Positions 1 through 4,766 of a DNA stretch of 5,457 nt are shown here, one piece after another; position 1 is the stretch's first letter, and every line of letters begins with the position of its first letter. Source of the stretch: Bacteroidota bacterium. Lineage in GTDB: Bacteria > Bacteroidota > Bacteroidia > Bacteroidales > PUMT01. Location of the stretch: contig PXAP01000081.1 in NCBI GenBank assembly GCA_003567115.1, positions 1 to 5,457 of the forward strand, written 5' to 3'. Under the pieces are notes generated by a model, which was given only the letters and a program-made list of their open reading frames with translations, did no database searches and was not told where the DNA came from. The position numbers were made by a program, and so were the translations under genes.

Positions 1-30
1 CCGCATTAAAATTGATTTTTCTTCTTTCAT
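1..30 (-). CDS. possible start of a further minus-strand gene (partial)
   Basis: An ATG at 30-28 opens a frame that runs off the left edge and encodes MKEEKSILMR. It is preceded by an A-rich leader without a Shine-Dalgarno sequence, as for most other genes here, and lies 55 nt after the stop of the upstream membrane-protein gene, on the same strand. Ten codons are too few to identify a product, and the frame could be open by chance. Confidence 0.3.
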   Translation of the reverse strand, partial: MKEEKSILMR

Positions 31-85
31 GTTTTTATGCTCATTCAATCGAATCAGTAGGTGTATGCTGCAAATGTTTATTTAA

Positions 86-1039
86 CTAGCTAATAAGATG
101 ATTTGATTTAGAATTTGTAACATTTATATTTTCCCATCCCAGCAAATCTTTCATTCCATAATGTCTGCGATGCAACAGCCAAACGATAATTAACCCGAAA
201 ACAAAAGTTGATGCAGCGGTTTCGATCATGTGGCTAAACCTCACGCTGGCAAGAGGCATCAAGGGATTTGGAAGGATATGGCCCAGGTGGGGGACAGCCA
301 GCAGTAACCCCGCCAGCAATGCGTTTAACCAGGGCTTTACATTCGAACCACGAATTACAGGGATTGCTATTACAGCAAAAAGCAGACCTCTGATTAACTG
401 TAATATGATTAAGTCTGGTGTATTCCTGAATGAAGTTAAAGTGTGCTCCCAGAATGGCACTATCTCACCAGGACTGCCATAAAAAGCTCTAAGTTCAGGA
501 TTCTGCCAGGCAATGAAGTAACCCGCACTCCAGTATATTACTACATATAATACAGCGATAATGCCAAATTTTAATAGCAATTGCCCTTTGGGCATTACCA
601 TATTTGTATTCTCTCTGGTAATTCTGGTTGCCTTCCACTTTCCACATATTAACACGGCAAGGGGAATATAGAGGAAAGGTACCGACAGGCCCATAACAAA
701 CAACCTGGGAAGTAACTCAGGTGAAACTGTAATCTCAGTAAGAAAGTACCAGGTTTCAATCTGTGTGATAAATGTGTACGACCCGTAATACGAAAGAGCT
801 AATAGTAATGCTAACCGCCATCCACTCCAACGTGAGGAAACAATTAAACCAACTACTAAACCAGTATTTAAAATGCCTAAAATCAGCATCCCAATCGATT
901 CATCCACTAAACCAGGTTCTGAGGGTGCATCAGGAAAATAATTCCCTACTGCCATTGAACCTAAAATCCATATTGGAAAATAAAGGATAGTTAATACGAT
1001 TATCCTTAAAAACCAAAGCAAAATTCTTTTATTATTCAT
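86..1039 (-). CDS. uncharacterised multi-spanning membrane protein, 317 aa
   Basis: This is a very hydrophobic inner-membrane protein with about eight predicted spans, near residues 7-30, 47-68, 73-90, 113-133, 155-178, 207-229, 236-255 and 275-290. Charged loops lie around 134-152 and 180-206, and the tail is hydrophilic (291-317). The stretch LPNPLMP (256-262), followed by H270 and E273-T274 and then a final span, matches a pattern I recall from uncharacterised membrane proteins of Bacteroidota and Chloroflexota; no function is known to me. The two halves may be a loose duplication, since each begins with a long span and ends with a basic RR/GKWK-type stop, but this is only an impression. 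The ATG at 1039 has no Shine-Dalgarno sequence, only an A-rich leader. The gene is 103 nt downstream of a truncated membrane-protein gene, and an attC-like hairpin lies in that gap. Transporter, sensor or structural roles are all open. Confidence 0.8.
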   Translation of the reverse strand: MNNKRILLWFLRIIVLTILYFPIWILGSMAVGNYFPDAPSEPGLVDESIGMLILGILNTGLVVGLIVSSRWSGWRLALLLALSYYGSYTFITQIETWYFLTEITVSPELLPRLFVMGLSVPFLYIPLAVLICGKWKATRITRENTNMVMPKGQLLLKFGIIAVLYVVIYWSAGYFIAWQNPELRAFYGSPGEIVPFWEHTLTSFRNTPDLIILQLIRGLLFAVIAIPVIRGSNVKPWLNALLAGLLLAVPHLGHILPNPLMPLASVRFSHMIETAASTFVFGLIIVWLLHRRHYGMKDLLGWENINVTNSKSNHLIS

Positions 1040-1078
1040 ATCATTTCGTTGAAAATGTTAATACTATTAAAAAGCATT

Positions 1079-1129
1079 GTATAACGCTTATATATGCAAT
1101 AAAAATAAAGCAACATGTGTGCGTTCAGC
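1079..1129 (-). repeat. imperfect hairpin resembling an integron attC site
   Basis: Read on the minus strand, the element starts GCTGAACGC and ends GCGTTATAC. These ends resemble the R'' (RYYYAAC) and R' (GTTRRRY) core sites of attC, each with one departure from consensus. The arms pair over AACGC/GCGTT, then continue through a partly mismatched stem (ACATGTTGC against GCATATAT) with an unpaired T, to a 12-nt T-rich loop. Placement also fits a cassette junction: it begins 13 nt after the stop of one minus-strand gene and ends 39 nt before the start codon of the next. The length (51 bp) is slightly below usual attC sites and no integrase or second site is visible. Alternatives are a degenerate terminator or a chance palindrome. 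Confidence 0.3.
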
Positions 1130-1142
1130 TGCAAACCAGTCT

Positions 1143-1412
1143 TTAACCATTATAAACAGATGCTGTCCTGTACCTGATCTGCGATATGCCATTTGTCAAA
1201 CCAAGTCTAAAGGTTGCCTGTGCTGAAGGAAGTTTAAGCCAATTGAGAATAAGCCATACGTAAACCCCAAAAAGTATTATGAAGCTTAAGGTAGAAAGTT
1301 GATGAGAGGGCATCTCAGGGAGGAATTGCTGATACCAGTATTCACGAATTACACCGTTGCTAATTGCAATCGGAATACCCGGAACCCATGATACAAAAAA
1401 CTTCCAGTTCAT
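1143..1412 (-). CDS. small membrane protein, probably C-terminally truncated, 89 aa
   Basis: The first ~70 residues resemble a family of uncharacterised bacterial membrane proteins of about 130-150 residues that start with a motif like WVPGIPIAISNGVIRE (here residues 9-24), followed by a conserved HQLSTLSFIILFG segment (37-49) and a first clear transmembrane span (about 41-60). That family, as I remember it, continues with two more hydrophobic segments. Here the similarity seems to stop near residue 71, and the remaining 18 residues are polar (NGISQIRYRTASVYNG), ending at a TAA. None of the other frames downstream restores a hydrophobic second half, so a deletion or a recombination junction is more likely than a point frameshift. 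The ATG at 1412 has no Shine-Dalgarno sequence and lies 32 nt after the cupin stop, so co-transcription is likely. It may be non-functional. The function of the family is not known to me. Confidence 0.6.
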   Translation of the reverse strand: MNWKFFVSWVPGIPIAISNGVIREYWYQQFLPEMPSHQLSTLSFIILFGVYVWLILNWLKLPSAQATFRLGLTNGISQIRYRTASVYNG

Positions 1413-1444
1413 GAAATGTTAATATAGCTAATTAAAACCAGTAA

Positions 1445-1765
1445 TTACCTGTAAAACACCACCAGCCATATGGTTATTTGATCCAGATCAGTCCACGACA
1501 CTCTGTGCCTGCAGTGTGCAGGGATATTTATGTGATCACCCTTTGACAGATGAGCAACAGAACCATCTTCAAACGTTAAAGTCCCCGCCCCTTCCAGAAC
1601 CATGACCCATTCATTCTCTTCCTGATCATACCAGCCAATTTCAGGTGAAGTATGGCCTTTTGAAATTATTCTTTCGATCCTGGTACCCGGGGTACTAATG
1701 ATGTCATTAAATATTTCGGCATCAGGGTCTTTCGGAATTGATTCATAAATGTTTGCTGATTTCAT
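1445..1765 (-). CDS. small single-domain cupin protein, 106 aa
   Basis: This is a complete single-domain cupin of the ~100-110-residue type, likely cytoplasmic, as no signal peptide is seen. Cupin motif 1 is present in altered form: G37-H38-T39-S40-P41-E42, then WYDQEENEWVMVLEG (45-59), with E52 spaced six residues before G59 as in the family. Tyr46 and Gln48 occupy the places of the usual HxH histidines. Motif 2 is GDHINIPAHCRH (76-87) with P82 and H87. Putative metal ligands would thus be Gln48, Glu52 and His87, perhaps with His84. Such proteins are often called 'cupin 2 conserved barrel domain protein' and their substrates are unknown. The ATG at 1765 lies 3 nt after the stop of the small broken gene, so the two were probably translationally coupled; there is no separate Shine-Dalgarno sequence. 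Small-molecule binding, isomerase or dioxygenase roles are all possible. Confidence 0.85.
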   Translation of the reverse strand: MKSANIYESIPKDPDAEIFNDIISTPGTRIERIISKGHTSPEIGWYDQEENEWVMVLEGAGTLTFEDGSVAHLSKGDHINIPAHCRHRVSWTDLDQITIWLVVFYR

Positions 1766-1768
1766 ATT

Positions 1769-1917
1769 TCAGAGTTTTTCAAGATCATCTATCTTTTTAT
1801 CGTCCAGGCTTTTCCACATCGCTTCAATTTCCGGGTTTACACCTTCGAACTGGATGGATACTCTTTTTTTAATACCAGCAATTCTGAACGATGGAATCTA
1901 TATCCGGCCGTGTGCAT
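1769..1917 (-). pseudogene. small frameshifted gene or 3' gene remnant between the MR/MLE enzyme and the cupin
   Basis: The frame from 1897 to the TGA at 1771-1769 encodes 42 residues ending in a protein-like tail (SIQFEGVNPEIEAMWKSL, then DDKKIDDLEKL), but it has no ATG, GTG or TTG start: a TAG stands directly upstream at 1900-1898. An ATG at 1917-1915, 17 nt after the enzyme's stop, opens a second frame (MHTAGYRFHRSELLVLKK) that reaches a run of seven A at 1870-1864. A -1 shift on that run, or one added A, joins the two frames into a 49-residue protein ending 3 nt before the cupin ATG. The tight spacing on both sides suggests a real gene of the operon. It may be inactivated, read by frameshifting, or be just the 3' stub of a larger lost gene. 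I do not recognise the family. Confidence 0.45.
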
Positions 1918-1934
1918 GAATCAAGGACTATAGA

Positions 1935-3188
1935 TTATGCTTCTACAATTTGATGCTTTTTGATAAAATCCGGATCAATGATTACTCCCAGACCAGGTCC
2001 GGCAGGTACCTTTATTCTCCCGTTTTCATCTATTGCCAGACTTGATGTCGGGCATTCCATTTCAAATCGCTGGCTAAATCCTTTGAATTCATGAAAAGAT
2101 GCGGCATTTGTCAAAACCGATACGAAATGCATCATGTACAAGTATCCGAGCCCACGTCCGGACATATGGGGTGTGCACCGGATGCCTGCAGCATCCGCAA
2201 TGCGGGCAACTTTAACCGACCGGATCATACCTCCAAAATAGAACTGGTCTGGTTGTACCACCTGTAAGGCGTTGTTTTTTACCATCCATCTGAAATTAAA
2301 CAAGCTTGGCTCCTGTTCACCTCCTGCCAAGGGCATATAGAGAGCATCGGCTACCTGTTTCGTACCCTCATACCAGTCGAACGGAACAGGCTCCTCAAAA
2401 TAGCCATAATCATATTCTTCCATTAATCTTCCGGTTTTAACGGCCTCCTCAACAGAATATCCTCCATTGGCATCGGTATACAGGGTCATTTCATTGCCAA
2501 ATGTTTTTCGTACAAGGGGAATGAGCCTTTCACTCCTGCCCGGGGGATATTCATCCTCGTGCATACGCCCGGCCACTTTGAATTTCAGGGCCTTGAAAGG
2601 CCAATCACCAATATTTTCCCGGATCCGGGCCACCGACTCTTCAGCACTTCTGCCTCTGTTGTCATTAGCCAGATACAAGGGAATATGCTTATGATGTATA
2701 TCTCCAATCAGCTCTCCCATCGATTTGCCTGCTATTTTGCCGAGCATATCCAGAACGGCCATTTCGGCAGTAGCCAAAGGCAGCCACAGCGCCAGTCCCT
2801 GAAGTTTATAATTTCGCAGGTACACATCGCTGATGATCTCTTCGAGTTGAACGGCATCCTTACCAATAAAAAGAGGTTGTACCCGCTGTACAAAAATGGG
2901 ATAAAGGGAAGTCATGTACAGATCATTGCTCACACTTATCCCTTCCGCACCATCACGGGAAACCACCCTGCAAAGTATACTTTCACCGTAACGCAACAGA
3001 GAAACCTGTTCGATAATCACCGGATCTGTAAACAGTTCCTTTTTTAATACCGGCCGGGACAAAATTTCATCGAGTTGTGAATAATTGATTCGGGTATCCT
3101 TTCCTTCAGCAGTTGTGCAGGAATTTAACAGAAATGAACTGCCCGCCAGGCTCAGGCCGGCTGATTTGAAGAATTTTCGTCTATCCAT
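1935..3188 (-). CDS. Tat-exported mandelate racemase/muconate lactonizing enzyme family protein, 417 aa
   Basis: This is an enolase-superfamily enzyme, which abstracts a proton alpha to a carboxylate and stabilises the enediolate with Mg2+. The N-terminal capping domain covers about residues 55-165 and the (beta/alpha) barrel about 185-400. Visible catalytic features of the mandelate racemase subgroup are K202-F-K204 (KxK on the second strand), metal ligands D239, E265 and E291 (in YTDANGG, YFEEP and LAGGE), D314 in QPDQFYFGG and H341 in CTPHMSGRG as the Asp-His dyad, and E367 in HEFKG as a possible final acid. Length is slightly above the usual 360-400 because of the leader. That leader has a twin-arginine motif (DRRKFFKSA), a hydrophobic stretch and a lipobox LLNSC with Cys24, so export as a lipoprotein is predicted. 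Likely reactions are acid-sugar dehydration or racemisation; the substrate is unknown. The start at 3188 is supported by the signal, not by a Shine-Dalgarno sequence. The upstream neighbour is a permease. Confidence 0.93.
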   Translation of the reverse strand: MDRRKFFKSAGLSLAGSSFLLNSCTTAEGKDTRINYSQLDEILSRPVLKKELFTDPVIIEQVSLLRYGESILCRVVSRDGAEGISVSNDLYMTSLYPIFVQRVQPLFIGKDAVQLEEIISDVYLRNYKLQGLALWLPLATAEMAVLDMLGKIAGKSMGELIGDIHHKHIPLYLANDNRGRSAEESVARIRENIGDWPFKALKFKVAGRMHEDEYPPGRSERLIPLVRKTFGNEMTLYTDANGGYSVEEAVKTGRLMEEYDYGYFEEPVPFDWYEGTKQVADALYMPLAGGEQEPSLFNFRWMVKNNALQVVQPDQFYFGGMIRSVKVARIADAAGIRCTPHMSGRGLGYLYMMHFVSVLTNAASFHEFKGFSQRFEMECPTSSLAIDENGRIKVPAGPGLGVIIDPDFIKKHQIVEA

Positions 3189-3213
3189 TCGGAGAAATTT
3201 TAGACTATATCAG

Positions 3214-3330
3214 TTATAGTTTGATAGTTTGATAATGCCGTAGCTCAAATCCATAGGCCGAACATCCGGAGACAGATGATTTTTCCGGTGCCAGACCCTG
3301 TATTATCCCTGACAAGGTAAGCATTTTCAT
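3214..3330 (-). CDS. possible 38-residue ORF upstream of the MR/MLE gene
   Basis: An ATG at 3330-3328 opens 38 codons ending at TAA 3216-3214, 25 nt before the enzyme's start. The translation starts MKMLTLSGIIQGLAPEKSS and ends ELRHYQTIKL. There is no Shine-Dalgarno sequence, the last codons fall in an 8-bp tandem repeat, and the composition is not convincing for a conserved protein. It may be a leader peptide or, more likely, a chance frame in the untranslated leader. Confidence 0.15.
   Translation of the reverse strand: MKMLTLSGIIQGLAPEKSSVSGCSAYGFELRHYQTIKL
3216..3234. repeat. short 8-bp tandem repeat (ATAGTTTG)
   Basis: The plus strand reads ATAGTTTG twice, plus a third partial copy ATA, 2.4 copies in all. 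On the minus strand it reads as ATCAAACT units, lying 27-46 nt upstream of the enzyme's start codon. I recall similar ATCAAACT-type tandem repeats between genes of Bacteroidota; here it lies in the likely 5' untranslated leader. Confidence 0.6.
3246..3275 (-). promoter_or_regulatory. candidate Bacteroidota-type promoter for the MR/MLE gene
   Basis: On the minus strand, TGGATTTG (3253-3246) matches five of six fixed bases of the Bacteroidota -7 box TAnnTTTG. A CTG (3275-3273) lies 19 nt upstream, at the place of the -33 TTG. Transcription would start about 50 nt before the start codon. The -33 part is weak, so this is a suggestion only. Confidence 0.25.
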
Positions 3331-3334
3331 ACAA

Positions 3335-3362
3335 ACAAAAAAGAAAAGTCAGCAGCCGCTAA
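3335..3362 (-). terminator. weak terminator-like element after the permease
   Basis: Directly after the permease stop, the minus strand reads AGCGGCTGCTGAC followed by TTTTCTTTTTTG. The T-rich tract is good but the stem (AGC with GCT, at most a few pairs) is poor, so termination would be partial at best. Readthrough into the enzyme gene is possible. Confidence 0.25.
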
Positions 3363-3369
3363 AGAGTAA

Positions 3370-4377
3370 TCAAAACCCAATAATCCGGACAAGCCAGACG
3401 ATTACAGGTACCGTTACCACACTGGCAAGAGTGGTAACAAATATTGCCCCGGTAACCATTGGAACATCCCGGTCATATTTTTCAACAACAACTGCGCAGG
3501 TTACGGCCACAGGCATCGCCGCAGTTATTATAACGATTGTATTTAAATATGAAGCCATTCTGATACCGATCATATTGGCCAACCATAAAATCAGGATAAC
3601 GCATGCGGGAACTGCTACCAACCGAATTGCTGAAATGGCAATTACACGCCGGTTCCATGCATTACGGGCCCCTGCGCCGGCAAGGAGCGATCCGGTGACA
3701 ACCATCGATAAGGGCACAGTCACGTCACCGATGAACGCCATAGCCTGGATAATAATGCTCGGGACGGCGAGTCCCAGGCTGGCATTTGTTATATCGAGTT
3801 CTTCAAGTGTTCGAGCCCAGGGAAAAAGCAGGGCGACAACAATGCCCGTAAGTGTTGCCAGAAGCCCCGGATTCACGGCTAATTTCCGGAGTGAGGTTAG
3901 ATCTGGCCTGCCACCTTTTACAATCCAGATACCGACGCTCCAAAACACTAAAAGTGCTCCCACATTAAAAAGCAAAACAGCTCTTTCTCCATCATCACCA
4001 TACAAAGCAATCGCGATTGGCAGAGGAATAAAAAGCCAGTTTGGAGTGCCAATGACAAAAGCAGTCGACCCGTGATGACTCTCCTTCCTTTGCTTCTTCA
4101 GAAAAGGTAAGGCTAAATAACCAATTCCTATTCCTAAAAGCATAATGCACAAACTAATCACAGGCAGGTGCCAGTGGTCCACCAATCTTTGAGCATCCAC
4201 ATTTCGCAACATTGATGTAAAAACCAGAGCCGGAAACGCAACGTCAACAACAAAATTGCTTAATTTCTCTGTCGAGCGTTGATCCAACAGTCTGATCTTT
4301 CTGATAAATAATCCCCCGAAAATTACAATGGCCAGCATTATAATAGTTTCAATGACAAGTATGACTTCATCTTTCAT
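3370..4377 (-). CDS. AEC-family (auxin efflux carrier type) permease, 335 aa
   Basis: This is an inner-membrane secondary transporter of the AEC (bile/arsenite/riboflavin transporter-like) group. Members of the family move small organic anions such as malate and malonate, or export metabolites. About ten spans are seen, near residues 5-23, 44-60, 71-92, 104-125, 131-153, 170-187, 203-218, 221-235, 246-268, 279-299 and 306-331 (some may be re-entrant). Family hallmarks are the early NFVVDVAFPALVF segment (41-53), the GTPNWLFIPLP motif at 110-120 with the conserved Asn113, and the C-terminal MPVAVTCAVVVEKY (288-301) followed by a TLASVVTVP-type last span. Length is typical (300-340). The start at 4377 has the only strong Shine-Dalgarno sequence in the window (AAGGAG, 6 nt upstream). 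It precedes the MR/MLE enzyme by 181 nt on the same strand, suggesting uptake or release of that enzyme's substrate or product; the substrate is not inferable. Confidence 0.92.
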   Translation of the reverse strand: MKDEVILVIETIIMLAIVIFGGLFIRKIRLLDQRSTEKLSNFVVDVAFPALVFTSMLRNVDAQRLVDHWHLPVISLCIMLLGIGIGYLALPFLKKQRKESHHGSTAFVIGTPNWLFIPLPIAIALYGDDGERAVLLFNVGALLVFWSVGIWIVKGGRPDLTSLRKLAVNPGLLATLTGIVVALLFPWARTLEELDITNASLGLAVPSIIIQAMAFIGDVTVPLSMVVTGSLLAGAGARNAWNRRVIAISAIRLVAVPACVILILWLANMIGIRMASYLNTIVIITAAMPVAVTCAVVVEKYDRDVPMVTGAIFVTTLASVVTVPVIVWLVRIIGF

Positions 4378-4383
4378 AAATAT

Positions 4384-4389
4384 CTCCTT
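4384..4389 (-). promoter_or_regulatory. Shine-Dalgarno sequence of the AEC permease
   Basis: The minus strand reads AAGGAG six nt before the permease ATG. It fixes the start codon. It is notable because no other gene in the window has a recognisable Shine-Dalgarno sequence, which is normal for Bacteroidota. Confidence 0.75.
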
Positions 4390-4631
4390 CGATTTAAATT
4401 TATATCCACAGGATTTGATAAGTAATTCTAACCTGATTAAAGGAAGAATATCACTGTTCAGAGAAATATTAAAATTCTACACAATTTATAAAAAATTATT
4501 TGAGATATGGTTTCATACAGCCCTGAAAAAATCTATCTGTCAACTCCACTTACATAAAACAACCAACCAAATTTTTTCCCTATGTTTCAGAAAAAATAAT
4601 GTCATTATCAGATTAGTAAACCTGCACACCA

Positions 4632-4655
4632 GAGACCGGATTTACCGGCTGTCTC
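4632..4655. repeat. bulged hairpin in the divergent intergenic region
   Basis: GAGAC-CGG pairs with CCG-(GCT)-GTCTC around an ATTTA loop, giving an 8-bp stem with a 3-nt bulge on one side. It is the most GC-rich piece of an otherwise AT-rich gap. There is no following T-run close enough for a classic intrinsic terminator in either direction, so an operator or RNA structure upstream of the lipoprotein promoter is possible, as is chance. Confidence 0.4.
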
Positions 4656-4677
4656 AATTATAGCTCAAGGCGGACAA

Positions 4678-4708
4678 TTTGAATTTTACAACGAATTTTT
4701 TAGTCTTA
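4678..4708 (+). promoter_or_regulatory. candidate Bacteroidota-type promoter for the TlpA-like gene
   Basis: TTTG at 4678-4681 is followed after 19 nt by TAGTCTTA (4701-4708), which matches four of six fixed bases of the -7 box TAnnTTTG at the correct spacing. The leader would be about 50 nt. The match is modest and other sites in this AT-rich stretch cannot be excluded. Confidence 0.25.
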
Positions 4709-4766
4709 TAACTAATTTTTTAATATTTTTTATTAACTTGTACCACTGTTAAACATTTAAGTAATC

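Larger units (their letters stand above)
4378..4766. other. divergent AT-rich intergenic region
   Basis: This 389-nt gap separates the divergent permease and lipoprotein genes and should hold both promoters. It is AT-rich with many A/T runs. It contains a bulged hairpin at 4632-4655 and a candidate promoter near 4678-4708. One plus-strand frame stays open from within the permease gene to 4663 without a Met codon in the gap; its translation looks like no family I know. No RNA gene or riboswitch was recognised. Confidence 0.6.

Noticed and set aside
228..990. Plus-strand open frames (84 and 72 codons) opposite the 317-aa membrane protein
   Set aside because: They are shadows of the minus-strand gene, whose hydrophobic pattern and LPNPLMP motif are convincing.
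67..1135. Octamer GCTGCAAA shared by the gaps at 67-74 and 1128-1135, suggesting cassette boundaries on both sides of the membrane-protein gene
   Set aside because: Beyond eight bases the flanks do not match, and the left gap has no AACGC/GCGTT-type hairpin, so the match is likely chance.
2467..3047. 75- and 162-codon plus-strand open frames opposite the MR/MLE gene
   Set aside because: They overlap a gene with all its catalytic motifs intact and show no protein-like features of their own.
3431..4075. 214-codon plus-strand open frame opposite the permease
   Set aside because: It is the antisense shadow of a well-supported AEC permease; its translation is low-complexity Ala/Thr/Ser/Ile-rich with no family features.
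4501..4560. Sigma70-like TTGACA on the minus strand upstream of the permease
   Set aside because: No acceptable -10 box follows at 16-19 nt, and Bacteroidota housekeeping promoters use a different -33/-7 pattern.
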